From NCBI GenBank assembly GCA_031374735.1, contig JANMGQ010000010.1, forward strand, positions 62,001-126,000: a stretch of DNA of 64,000 bases, in the 5' to 3' direction. The position numbers were made by a program, and so were the translations under genes. Positions 16,647-24,817 of this stretch are shown here, in pieces. The notes under the pieces are model-generated. The model saw only the letters and a program-made list of their open reading frames with translations. It did no database searches and had not been told where the DNA came from. Position 1 is the first letter of the stretch; each line of letters begins with the position of its first letter. The stretch comes from JABFRJ01 sp031374735. GTDB lineage: Bacteria > Pseudomonadota > Alphaproteobacteria > Rhizobiales > Hyphomicrobiaceae.

Positions 16647-16847
16647 ATGCCCGCCCCAACCCATATGAAAGCCGCCGAACATCACGAAACCGCAGCCAAG
16701 GCACACAAGGCCGCAGCCGACCTTCACGGCAAAGGCAACCACTCTGCCGCGGTCGAGAAATCCGCTGAGGCTCACGGTTCGGGCGAAGCGGCCCACAAGC
16801 AGTCCGTGGAAGCTCACGGCAAAAGCAAAGCGCATGCAAAGACGTAA
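16647..16847 (+). CDS. Small Ala/His/Lys-rich AEHHE-repeat protein, copy B
   Basis: 66 residues, same length as copy A at 6141, starting MPAPTHMKAAEHHETAAKAH, with AAGGAG 6 bases before the ATG. Later residues keep the KGNHSAAVEKSAEAH pattern but replace the cysteine pair by SGE. No membrane or signal segment. Function unknown; the regular A-x-x-H spacing suggests an amphipathic helix with a histidine face that could bind metal or stabilise macromolecules (inference). Confidence 0.7.
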   Translation: MPAPTHMKAAEHHETAAKAHKAAADLHGKGNHSAAVEKSAEAHGSGEAAHKQSVEAHGKSKAHAKT

Positions 16848-16916
16848 AGCAAAAGCAAATCGTTACCGCTGACGCGCTTACCAGGCGCGTTGCCTCGACT
16901 TGAACAGGAACATGAC

Positions 16917-17390
16917 ATGATCAAACCTTCAGCTTTCGCCCTCCTCGCCATTGTTGTCGCCTCCGCTCCATTGTCGGGCACCGTGGCGTTCGCCCAGACA
17001 ACGGTCGCTCCCAAGTCGGATCCGGCGTTCGGTCCAAAAGATATCCCAGAACCAAACGGACCGGCTCTCGTGCCTGCGCAAACCTCGCCAAATGCAATGC
17101 CACCGGCAGCTCCGGCCGATCCAAGCCTCACCCTGACCGATGCGCAGGCCAAAGCCTGGATCGACAAAGCCGTTTACAGCAGTGACGACAAGAAGATCGG
17201 GGAAATCGCTGCTTTTGCACGTGACGGCTCTGGCAAGGTCACTGAGATGCACGCCGACATCGGCGGCTTCCTCGGCATGGGCGAAACGCGAGTCCGCTTG
17301 ATGCCGGCCCAGTTCAAGATGGGCACGGATCGTGTCGTTCTGACCGTCACAGCCGAGCAGGCGAAGACGCTGCCAACCGTTAAGAAGTAG
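16917..17390 (+). CDS. Exported PRC-barrel protein, copy B
   Basis: 157 residues from ATG 16917 (AGGA 8 bases upstream). Signal peptide to about GTVAFAQ (~25), a Pro-rich linker to ~65, and a PRC-barrel-like domain with AVYSSDDKKIGEIAAFARDG and DIGGFLGMGETRVRLMP. Closely related to copy A at 6433, showing that gene pair and promoter were duplicated together. Probably co-transcribed with the AEHHE gene and followed by an 11-bp hairpin before the Dps gene. Confidence 0.78.
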   Translation: MIKPSAFALLAIVVASAPLSGTVAFAQTTVAPKSDPAFGPKDIPEPNGPALVPAQTSPNAMPPAAPADPSLTLTDAQAKAWIDKAVYSSDDKKIGEIAAFARDGSGKVTEMHADIGGFLGMGETRVRLMPAQFKMGTDRVVLTVTAEQAKTLPTVKK

Positions 17391-17403
17391 CCACTCGACC
17401 CCT

Positions 17404-17445
17404 CTCTCTCCGACCGTTGCATGGATTTGCATCCGTCGGAGAGAG
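17404..17445 (+). terminator. Hairpin between PRC-barrel and Dps genes
   Basis: CTCTCTCCGAC (17404-17414) and GTCGGAGAGAG (17435-17445) pair perfectly. No T-run follows, so it may be a processing or stability element rather than a true terminator. Confidence 0.4.
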
Positions 17446-17505
17446 CTTGAGGTTCGACAAATCGTTGCGCCATCCCCTCTCATCAGTCCGACTTGGAGAC
17501 AGACG

Positions 17506-18051
17506 ATGCAGCCAACTCACAACACGCTTGCCGAGCCCATTCGGGCCCAGTCGATTGAACTCTTGAACAAGCACCTAGCCGCAGCCATCGACCTGCATGC
17601 CCAGGCAAAACAGGCGCACTGGAACGTGCGCGGTCTGGGCTTCATCGCCATCCATGAATTGTTCGACAAGGTGTCAGAGACTGTTGAAGACTACTCCGAC
17701 ATGATTGCCGAGCGTGCTGGCGGCCTGGGTGGGACAGCCCACGGTACAATCCAAGTTGCCGCCGAGCGGTCATTCCTTGTCCCTTACGATCTCGGCATCG
17801 CCGACGAGAACAGTCACGTCTTCGCTGTCGCCGCAGCTCTCGCAGCCTTCGGCCAATCAACTCGTGAGGCAATCCGGCTTGCAACGGAGTTTGGCGATGT
17901 CGACACGGCCGACCTGTTCACGGAGATCTCGCGCGGCATCGACAAGCAGTTATGGTTCGTCGAGTCACATTCGGCGCCCAAAATGCCCAAAGCAAATGTT
18001 GTCGGGCTGAGACTGACCAATGCGTCGACCGTCCCACTCTCAGGCTGCTGA
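17506..18051 (+). CDS. dps: Dps-family ferritin-like protein
   Basis: 181 residues. Dps proteins form 12-subunit shells that oxidise and store iron with peroxide and protect DNA. The inter-subunit ferroxidase motif is intact: AKQAHWNVRGLGFIAIHELF (His, then Glu/Asp) and DKVSETVEDYSDMIAERAGG. The helical ferritin-like core runs to ~160, followed by a short C-terminal tail. GGAG precedes the ATG. Consistent with its place in a stress island; the nearest upstream motif copy is before the AEHHE/PRC pair. Confidence 0.88.
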   Translation: MQPTHNTLAEPIRAQSIELLNKHLAAAIDLHAQAKQAHWNVRGLGFIAIHELFDKVSETVEDYSDMIAERAGGLGGTAHGTIQVAAERSFLVPYDLGIADENSHVFAVAAALAAFGQSTREAIRLATEFGDVDTADLFTEISRGIDKQLWFVESHSAPKMPKANVVGLRLTNASTVPLSGC

Positions 18052-18136
18052 CAGGCCGCCGCTCGTGCCCAAGTTCTCGTTTGGGTCTCAGCCTAGCGGG
18101 CGCCTGCAGATCAACAGCAGCCAAGGGGTAACTCAA

Positions 18137-18529
18137 GTGCGAGTGAAAGCGGCCCGTGTCCTTGTGATCGAGGACGACAGCGACATCGCAACCTTGCTGT
18201 CAGAAGTTCTGTCCGAAATCGGTTGCATGGTATGCGGCATAGAAGCCACCGAAGCCGATGCGGTCGCCGCGGCTGTGCGCTTAAAGCCGGACCTTCTGAT
18301 CGTTGATGCCCATCTGCGGGGTGGCAGTGGCGTGGCGGCAGTCGCGCAGATATTGAAGCTTGGCTTCATCCCACACCTTTTTGTGAGTGGGAACATATCC
18401 AGCGTTACCGAACACAGACCCGACGCGGCGGTCCTTCAAAAGCCGTTCCGCGTGCCTGAACTCGCTCGCGCTGTTCGCCATGCGCTCGCAACACAACCGG
18501 TTATTGAATTGAACCAAGCAGCACCTTGA
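18137..18529 (+). CDS. Single-domain response regulator (receiver only)
   Basis: 130 residues from GTG 18137 (AAGGGG upstream); a longer ATG start at 18020 would overlap the Dps gene and adds unconserved residues. CheY-like fold: VLVIEDDSDIATLLSEVL, phospho-Asp in LLIVDAHLRGGSG, LFVSGN switch and LQKPFRVPELARAV. No output domain. Similar in type to the receiver at 9395. Partner kinase unknown; the HWE kinase at 9756 is the only kinase visible. Confidence 0.82.
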   Translation: MRVKAARVLVIEDDSDIATLLSEVLSEIGCMVCGIEATEADAVAAAVRLKPDLLIVDAHLRGGSGVAAVAQILKLGFIPHLFVSGNISSVTEHRPDAAVLQKPFRVPELARAVRHALATQPVIELNQAAP

Positions 18530-18592
18530 TCCGGCGAAATTCGTCCCCGACGGATCCGCCACCACAATCTCAAATCTCAAGCCGGAGGTAAC

Positions 18593-18727
18593 GTGACCAT
18601 TTCGCGCAACACCATCATCCTCGTCCTCACCGTCGCCGTCGCGACGCTGGCCTATCTTTATTACCAGGGCCGACAGAGCGTGCTCGAAATCAAGCTGCCG
18701 AGCGTCAAAATTGAGAAGCAGCCATAA
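18593..18727 (+). CDS. 44-residue single-pass membrane peptide
   Basis: GTG 18593 with GGAGG 4 bases upstream encodes 44 residues: a short basic start (MTISRN), one hydrophobic helix (TIILVLTVAVATLAYLYY), then a charged tail QGRQSVLEIKLPSVKIEKQP. The good ribosome site, clean membrane topology and position 60 bases after a receiver gene support a real gene. Similar tiny proteins with a LEI-x-LPxVKIEK-like tail occur in Rhizobiales as I recall; function unknown. A GTCGGCG/CGCCGAC hairpin at 18754-18776 follows. Confidence 0.6.
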   Translation: MTISRNTIILVLTVAVATLAYLYYQGRQSVLEIKLPSVKIEKQP

Positions 18728-18852
18728 AGAGGTAGCGATGCTGCATGAAGTTGGTCGGCGGTAACGTTTCGCCGACGAAGCAGCATCACTCAGTCAAGAA
18801 CTCCGCAACGCCGTGCAGGTGTTCGACACGCTCGCAGATGAGCGCCACAATT

Positions 18853-18866
18853 GAGTAGGTTCCGAT
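18853..18866 (+). promoter_or_regulatory. Regulon motif, copy 7 (upstream of flavin reductase)
   Basis: GAGTAGGTTCCGAT on the plus strand, 125 bases before the start at 18991. It differs from consensus at two positions. Confidence 0.5.
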
Positions 18867-18990
18867 GCTCTTGCCACCCGTCCATTTCAGCTGGGCTTCG
18901 AGACGTCGGTGACGAGATCGCGACCGGGTCAACTGGGTCGGAAACCCAGGTGGCCTCAGTTTTGCAAAATACGGCAATTGGGAAAATAAC

Positions 18991-19542
18991 ATGATCACAT
19001 ATCAAATCGCGGTCGTGGTTGGCAGCCTTCGTCGCGAGTCATTTAATCGCAAGTTGGCATCGGCGCTGGTGAAACTGGCACCATCAGAGTTTTCGTTCGC
19101 CCAGCTGCAGATCGATGATCTGCCCCTCTACAACCAGGATGAGGACGGCAATCAAGTTGGCGCCGTCGACCGACTGAAGCGCGAAATCAGAGCCGCACAA
19201 GGGCTGCTGTTTGTGACGCCCGAGTACAACCGGTCAATTCCGGGGGTGCTCAAGAATGCAATCGACCACGCCTCCCGGCCCTACGGCAAGAACGCCTGGG
19301 GTGGCAAACCTGCCGGGGTCTTGGGTGTATCTGTGGGTGCGATCGGCACCGCAATGGGCCAGCAGCACCTGCGCAATATCCTGGCCTATCTCGACGTACC
19401 CACGCTCGGGCAGCCCGAAGCGTTCATCCATGCCAAAGACGGGCTGTTCGACAAGGCTGGCGACATCGGACCAGATAGCCGACAATTCCTGCAGACGTGG
19501 ATGGATCGCTATGTCGCTTGGGTGAAACAGCACGCCAGTTGA
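18991..19542 (+). CDS. NADPH-dependent FMN reductase
   Basis: 183-residue flavodoxin-like protein of the YieF/ChrR/azoreductase group: GSLRRESFNRKLASAL binds FMN phosphate, and TPEYNRSIPGVLKNAIDHAS is the conserved flavin/substrate loop. These cytosolic enzymes reduce quinones, chromate or azo dyes by two electrons and limit oxidative stress; the physiological substrate is unknown. Start ATG 18991. Preceded by regulon motif copy 7, fitting the stress role. Confidence 0.87.
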   Translation: MITYQIAVVVGSLRRESFNRKLASALVKLAPSEFSFAQLQIDDLPLYNQDEDGNQVGAVDRLKREIRAAQGLLFVTPEYNRSIPGVLKNAIDHASRPYGKNAWGGKPAGVLGVSVGAIGTAMGQQHLRNILAYLDVPTLGQPEAFIHAKDGLFDKAGDIGPDSRQFLQTWMDRYVAWVKQHAS

Positions 19543-19631
19543 GCCGTAAAGGGCGGTGATACGGGAAGAGCCACTGTTGATGGCCGAGCGTGTGGCGACG
19601 CCAACGCGCTGCCATAAAACAGAGAGCCAGC

Positions 19632-19977
19632 ATGATCACCGAGCGTGAACTCCTGTCGACGCATAGCGGCCTGACTGAAGAAGCCCTTCGGCGCTGGATT
19701 AAGCTTGGTTGGGTCTTCCCGGCCATGGCTGGCCAAGACATCTCGTTCGACACGACTGACGTTGCGCGTTCGTCTCATCAGCGAACTGCATTTCGATCTC
19801 GACATTGAAGAAGACACCATGGCCATGGTGCTATCGCTGTTAGACCAGCTTTACGCCGTGCGGCGCTCCTTCAGTGCTGTCATGTCGGCGGTCGCAGCTC
19901 AACCTGACGACGTCCGCAGCAGCATTGCAACGCTCGTAGCGTCCAAGCGAGGAGCATTTGTGGAGCTGCATGAGTAG
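19632..19977 (+). pseudogene. CbpM-like chaperone modulator, frameshifted
   Basis: The first frame encodes MITERELLSTHSGLTEEALR through FDTTDVA, a MerR-like helix-turn-helix of the CbpM family (modulators of the DnaJ-like CbpA). The rest, RVRLISELHFDLDIEEDTMA to the C terminus, is in another frame. A one-base loss near 19767 (in GCGCGTTCGTC) explains the break. Joined, it gives a normal ~110-residue CbpM protein. No J-domain partner gene is adjacent. A sequencing error is possible. Confidence 0.6.
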
Positions 19978-19985
19978 TTTCCGAG
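19972..19985 (+). promoter_or_regulatory. Regulon motif, copy 8
   Basis: GAGTAGTTTCCGAG, perfect consensus, on the plus strand. It overlaps the stop codon of the CbpM-like gene. The only plus-strand candidate downstream is the small frame at 20086. Confidence 0.55.
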
Positions 19986-20085
19986 CCTGAGAGAACGCTG
20001 GGCCAGCGCGCATACTCAGTAGAGGACGTGGCGCGGATGCACATGTCGTATCCGCCGCTGGTCTGGCCCGGAAAGGCAAACAAAA

Positions 20086-20313
20086 ATGCCGGGCATCGTC
20101 GACGATCACCATCCGCCCAAGGCAACGGAGCCATTGCCGTTCCCCTCTCAACGGCAACGCGCCGTTGCCAGAGCACAAGTGCTCGGAGCCTCGGCATTGC
20201 CGTATTTGGAGGCGCTTTGGTCGCGCAAGTGGGCAGTCGTGGGTGGCCTCGTGAGCAGCTGGTTTGCTGGTTGGGTATGGCCCAATGGGCTGATTGTCGG
20301 AAGTGGTGGGTGA
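20086..20313 (+). CDS. Possible small membrane protein
   Basis: 75 residues: a polar Pro-rich N-terminal half and one likely membrane segment (WAVVGGLVSSWFAGWVWPNG). GAAAGG precedes the ATG and a perfect regulon motif lies ~100 bases upstream in the same orientation; these are the reasons for calling it. No family is recognised, and an overlapping frame from 20028 is also open, so this is a weak call. Confidence 0.35.
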   Translation: MPGIVDDHHPPKATEPLPFPSQRQRAVARAQVLGASALPYLEALWSRKWAVVGGLVSSWFAGWVWPNGLIVGSGG

Positions 20314-20376
20314 AGGTTGATCCCGATGCTGTTGTCGCAGCGCTACGGGTCTGGAGCGATGGCACGTCGCGCTCCA

Positions 20377-22983
20377 TCAGGACCGCAACCGTTCGCGCCA
20401 GTGTGGCTTGAGTAACTCAAGGATCACCACCACGAGCAGTCCGGCACCAAGTGCTAGCGCCAGATCATCCAGATGTAGCGGTCCAAAGCGAAACAGGCGA
20501 CTGGCGAATGGCCAGAGAAGCGTCAACGCCAACATCGCGACGACGGCCGCGAGGATCCAACGCAGAGACGGGTTCGGCCGACGGAAGGCCGTGCGCAAAG
20601 AGGCGCTGAACGATCGGTTTACCAACGTCAAGCCGACGACGGTCATGACCAAGGCAAAGAATGTGAGTGAGCGTACTTCTGCTTCCGGCATGCCTCGTCT
20701 CGACGCAATGATGAAGATGGCGGCCACCAGCACGAAGGCAACGATACCTTGCAAGACGCTCCAACCGATCAGGTCTATCGAAAACAGTGGTTGGTTTGAC
20801 GCATGCGGCGGACGACGCATGACGTCGTCTTCCTCTGTCTCCGCTTCGAAGGCGAGCGAACAGACCGGGTCCATAACCATCTCAAGAAACGCGATGTGCA
20901 TGGGACCGAACAGGATCGGCAGACCAAATAGAAGTGGTAACAACGCCAGCCCGGCAATTGGCACGTGGACAGCAAAGATAAAGGCGATAGCCTTGCGCAA
21001 GTTGTCGTAAATGCGCCGGCCAAGTCGCACCGCTTTGACGATGGAGCCGAAATCGTCATCCAGCAGCACGATCGCTGAGGCCTCGCGCGCGACATCCGTG
21101 CCGCGCCCGCCCATGGCAATTCCAATGTGCGCCGCCTTAAGCGATGGGGCATCGTTGACGCCGTCGCCTGTCATCGCGACAATCTCGCCATTGGCCTTCA
21201 GCGCATTGACGATCCGGAGTTTCTGCTCAGGCATGACGCGAGCGAACACCGTGGCCGTTCGAACGCGCTCGGCCAACGCCGTGTCGCTTAGTTTTTCAAG
21301 TTCGGCGCCGGCAACGACGTCGACCGCATCGATACCCGCCTGCCGCGCGATGGCCTTGGCGGTGGCCGGGTAGTCCCCGGTGATCATGACGACCCTGATG
21401 CTCGCTGAACGGCACTCGCTGACCGCCTCGGGCACACTCAAGCGTAAGGGATCGGCAAGACCGACGAGCCCCAGAAATTGGAACGCAAAATCGCGATGCG
21501 ACTCTGGCAAATCCGGGCCATGGTAAGTGGCGCGCGCAACGCCGAGCACACGCAGGCCTTCAGCGGCCATGGCATCCACCGATTGAGTGAGACCCACCAC
21601 CTCTGCCGCGCTGAGCTGGCACAGCCCAGCAATGGCTTCCGGCGCACCTTTGGCTGCCACGACAAAGGTCATTTCGCTTTTGCTGGTCTGCCAGACCTGC
21701 GCCATGGCCAGCAGGTCCGGCCGCAGCCCGTAGGTGCGCACAAGCGTCCATTCCGGACCATGAAGGCGCTCCGTCCCGCCCAACGACTTTTGGCCCAAAC
21801 CATGAAAGGCTTTGTCCATCGGGTCGAATGGCAATGGCGCGCTGGCGAGGAGACCGAACTCGACCAGTTCAGGAAATCCGTCAGGCAGCTTGACCTCGCC
21901 CATTGCGTCGACTTTGCAGATTGCCTCGGTTTTGAGGCGCATCTCGACGATCGTCATCCGGTTCTCGGTCAGCGTTCCCGTCTTGTCGGTGCACAAAACC
22001 GTCGCCGAGCCGAGTGTCTCGATGGCAGACGCACGCCGGGTCAGCACACGTGCTTGAGAGATGCGCCATGCGCCCATCGCCATGAAGACGGTCAGTACGA
22101 TCGGAAGTTCTTCGGGCAGCATCGACATCGCAAGCGCGATGCCAGCAAGAACCGCATCGAGCCAGCCCCCGCGCAAGGTCCCGTACAGTAGAATCACCAA
22201 AAGACAGACCGGACCACCGACCATGGCGAACACCCGCACGAGACGGCGGATTTGTGCCTGCAGTCGCGGCGGCTCGCTCTCCAGAAGATTGAGCGATTGG
22301 CCGATTTTGCCGATCTCGCTACGAACGCCGGTGGCGCTCACTTCACCTATTCCGGTCCCGCGCACAATCAACGAACCGGAGAACACAAAGGGTAGATCGT
22401 CGCCACCTGGCCGGCCATTCTTAACCGGGGCAGCCCTGTCACGTGCAAACTTTCGCACCGGGACGGACTCGCCAGTCAGCAATGATTCGTCGGTCTGCAG
22501 GTCGTTGCTCTGCACCAGGATCGCGTCGGCCGGGACCCGGTCGCCCTCATTGAGGACGACGAAATCGCCCCGTACCACATCGCGGCCCGCGATCCGCACC
22601 CGATCACCGTCGCGAATGACCAGCGCACGTGGGCTGGTCAGGTCGCGCAGCGCCTCCAACACGCGCTCGGTACGATATTCCTGAATGACCGTGATTAGGA
22701 CAGACATCAATGCGAAGGCGATAAGAACGAGTGCTTCCCCGAGGTTGCCAAAGATCAAATAAAGCGCGCCCGCACCGAGCAGCAGCAACAGCATTGGCTC
22801 CCGAATGACTTCAAAGATGATCCCTAAAGGCGTGCGCCGATCCGGTCGTGGCAGTTCGTTGTAGCCCTCGGCTTTCAGGCGGGCTTGAGCATCTGATGCA
22901 GTGAGACCTGTGATGGTATCGGAGCGGATATCGGACAATGCCGCCTCCGTCCGGATTGGGGTTAGATCTGCAGCGGCCGCCAT
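20377..22983 (-). CDS. P2-type cation-transporting ATPase
   Basis: 868-residue inner-membrane pump. Order: N-terminal cation-ATPase domain (GLTASDAQARLKAEGYNELP), membrane pair, actuator with TGES (~169), membrane pair with SMLPEELPIVLTV (PEEL in place of PEGL), phosphorylation site DKTGTLTENR (~331), hinge TGDGVNDAPSLKAAHIGIAM (~608) and four C-terminal helices with AFLEMVMDPVCSLAFEAE. This is the SERCA/PMR1-like P2 group; exact ion (Ca, Mn, Na or other) cannot be set from sequence alone. Regulon motif copy 9 lies 127 bases upstream, pointing into the gene, with a 3 x 13-bp repeat in between. Confidence 0.88.
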   Translation of the reverse strand: MAAAADLTPIRTEAALSDIRSDTITGLTASDAQARLKAEGYNELPRPDRRTPLGIIFEVIREPMLLLLLGAGALYLIFGNLGEALVLIAFALMSVLITVIQEYRTERVLEALRDLTSPRALVIRDGDRVRIAGRDVVRGDFVVLNEGDRVPADAILVQSNDLQTDESLLTGESVPVRKFARDRAAPVKNGRPGGDDLPFVFSGSLIVRGTGIGEVSATGVRSEIGKIGQSLNLLESEPPRLQAQIRRLVRVFAMVGGPVCLLVILLYGTLRGGWLDAVLAGIALAMSMLPEELPIVLTVFMAMGAWRISQARVLTRRASAIETLGSATVLCTDKTGTLTENRMTIVEMRLKTEAICKVDAMGEVKLPDGFPELVEFGLLASAPLPFDPMDKAFHGLGQKSLGGTERLHGPEWTLVRTYGLRPDLLAMAQVWQTSKSEMTFVVAAKGAPEAIAGLCQLSAAEVVGLTQSVDAMAAEGLRVLGVARATYHGPDLPESHRDFAFQFLGLVGLADPLRLSVPEAVSECRSASIRVVMITGDYPATAKAIARQAGIDAVDVVAGAELEKLSDTALAERVRTATVFARVMPEQKLRIVNALKANGEIVAMTGDGVNDAPSLKAAHIGIAMGGRGTDVAREASAIVLLDDDFGSIVKAVRLGRRIYDNLRKAIAFIFAVHVPIAGLALLPLLFGLPILFGPMHIAFLEMVMDPVCSLAFEAETEEDDVMRRPPHASNQPLFSIDLIGWSVLQGIVAFVLVAAIFIIASRRGMPEAEVRSLTFFALVMTVVGLTLVNRSFSASLRTAFRRPNPSLRWILAAVVAMLALTLLWPFASRLFRFGPLHLDDLALALGAGLLVVVILELLKPHWRERLRS

Positions 22984-23003
22984 GGTGCAAAGACTCCATC
23001 AAA

Positions 23004-23042
23004 CCTGACGCACCGACCTGACGCACCGACCTGACGCACCGA
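23004..23042. repeat. Three perfect 13-bp tandem repeats
   Basis: CCTGACGCACCGA occurs three times head to tail between the P-type ATPase start and regulon motif copy 9, so within its likely 5' leader. Copy number may vary between strains. Confidence 0.7.
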
Positions 23043-23109
23043 CGCGCAGTGTCTCAGGAGGGCCTGATGACACGGCCGAGGGTGCGTTTCCGCGCCGGCC
23101 AGCGATAGC

Positions 23110-23123
23110 CTCGGAAACTACTC
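23110..23123 (-). promoter_or_regulatory. Regulon motif, copy 9 (upstream of P-type ATPase)
   Basis: Reads GAGTAGTTTCCGAG on the minus strand toward the ATPase at 22983. Perfect consensus. Confidence 0.6.
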
Positions 23124-23137
23124 AAACGGTCTCATGG

Positions 23138-23740
23138 TCACCCCGTGGCGCGACAGTTCCATGCCACGATCGCCGGGTCTTCGACCCGATCATGCTGAAA
23201 CCCAAGAATGCTGACAGAAGCAGTGCCGAGGACGAAGTGCTGTGCTTGGTCAATTGGCAGCCCGATCCATCGCACACCCAGGACGCGACCGAACTGGCCA
23301 TGCGAAAAGAGGGCGATATTGCCTGCCAACGTCCGCAGCCGGACAATCATCCTGTCTGCGCGTTCAGCTATTTGCGAAGCTGTTTCGCCGCGCGGGCATC
23401 CATCTCGGAAGATGTTCCAGTCCGGTCGCTCAAGTCGGATGTCGGCTGCTCGCCGCCCCTCGTAGTCCCCGTAGTTCCATTAGGACGCGTCAGCCTCAAC
23501 CTGAACGGCACCACCGAGGCCGGCAAGTTCACACGTTCGCCGTGCCCGCCTCATCGGGCTGACGAGCACGTGACTGAAGTCCACAGCGCCAAGACAAGCC
23601 GCGAGCTTGCGAGCGTCCTGCTCGCCGCTCTCGGTCAGGGGAAGGTCGGTGCGCCCGGTGTGTTGGCCAGAGAGCGACCATTCCGTTTCGCCGTGGCGAA
23701 CGATGTGAGTGCGTGGGAGGCTGACCGGCTTGTCCGTCAT
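23138..23740 (-). pseudogene. Histidine phosphatase (phosphoglycerate mutase-like) with in-frame stop
   Basis: A ~200-residue frame from ATG 23740, which overlaps the preceding stop as ATGA. The N-terminal part has RHGETEWSLSGQHTGRTDLP (catalytic RHG) and VLVSPMRRARRTCEL. After DAS a TAA at 23480-23482 interrupts; the same frame then continues WNYGDYEGRRAADIRLERPD and SHGQFGRVLGVRW with the second catalytic His. Family members normally have Glu just before W-x-Y-G-x-Y-E-G, so one G-to-T change (GAA to TAA) explains the stop. Likely recently inactivated, or an assembly error. Confidence 0.7.
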
Positions 23741-24495
23741 GGCACCGCGCCCCATCGCCAGTTTCGGATTTCCGGCATGTCCAGGCCGTATTCCTCGATG
23801 TACGTTTTATGCTCAGTCAACTTATCGCGGATGGCCATTTTCACTTTGGCCGCCTGCGAGCCGAGCTTGGGCACGCGATCGATCACCATGTCCACGAGGT
23901 GAAAGCGGTCGAGTTCAATCATCACCACGAGATCGAACGGCGTTGTGATTGTGCCTTCTTCCTTGTAGCCGCGCACATGGAAGTTTCCGTGATTGCTGCG
24001 GTTGTACGTCAAGCGATCAATCAGCGACGGATAGCCATGGTAGGCGAAAATGACCGGCATGTCGGTCGTGAAGAGCGCGTCAAAATCTGCATGACTCAAA
24101 CCGTGCGGATGTCCGCTCGGCGACTGCAGCTGCATCAGATCAACGACGTTGATGACGCGGATTCTGAGTGCCGGAAAGTATCTGCGCAGCAGGTCGACGG
24201 CGGCAAGCGTTTCGATCGTTGGCACATCACCGCAGCAGGCCATCACCACGTCGGGTTCGCCGCCGTTGTCGCTGCTCGCCCAGTTCCAGATTCCGATGCC
24301 GGCCGTGCAATGCGCGATGGCGGCATCCATCGTGAGCCATTGCGGGGCCGGTTGTTTGCCGGCGACGATAACGTTGACGTAATTGCGGCTGCGCAAGCAG
24401 TGGTCCGTCACCGACAACAGCGTGTTGGCATCGGGCGGCAGATAAACGCGGATGACTGCGGCCGTTTTGTTTGTGACGAGATCGATGAAGCCCGC
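23737..24495 (-). pseudogene. Phosphoketolase, C-terminal third only
   Basis: About 250 of the ~790 residues of xylulose-5-P/fructose-6-P phosphoketolase remain: VYLPPDANTLLSVTDHCLRS, NVIVAGKQPAPQWLTMDAAI, then LLRRYFPALRIRVINVVDLM and HGYPSLIDRLTYNRSNHGNF. The thiamine-diphosphate half is missing, and an in-frame TAG stands just upstream of the homology (near 24506). The C terminus is coupled to the broken phosphatase. The fragment cannot be catalytic. Confidence 0.8.
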
Positions 24496-24587
24496 GCGCC
24501 TCTACATCTGTGCCACTTCGGTTCACATCATCGCCTTGCAACACCGATCACGCCGTGGGAGCGCTTGAAGATCGGCGGAGGGACGCC

Positions 24588-24813
24588 CCCTGTACTCACC
24601 AAACATGCTCTCATGTTCTAGATCAACGTGGCGTCGCGAGCCCTGCTTAGCCATATCCTCCGGACGTGTTCCGGGAAACTGCGGTCGATGCAAGAGTGCC
24701 ATGGACAGCTGTCCGACCGGATCTGGAATCGCGACCGGAAAGACGCTTGCATCCTTGTTGTTGATGCCTTCGAAGGCGATCTCTTGAGGCTCGCCCGGCT
24801 TGATTGCGGTTTT
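24588..24813 (-). pseudogene. GH130-like glycoside phosphorylase fragment
   Basis: About 75 residues with EIAFEGINNKDASVFPVAIP and MALLHRPQFPGTRPE resemble the GH130 family (beta-mannoside phosphorylases and relatives), where an N-K-D-A...FP...LHRP block is conserved. Both ends are missing and no catalytic Asp region is visible. In some alphaproteobacteria such genes lie beside phosphoketolase genes, which fits the decayed neighbour. Short match, tentative. Confidence 0.45.
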
Positions 24814-24817
24814 TGCT

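Noticed and set aside
5772..23150. EcfG-type promoters (GGAAC-N16/17-CGTT) for the stress genes
   Set aside because: Looked for upstream of the stress genes on both strands; no convincing pair at the right spacing was found.
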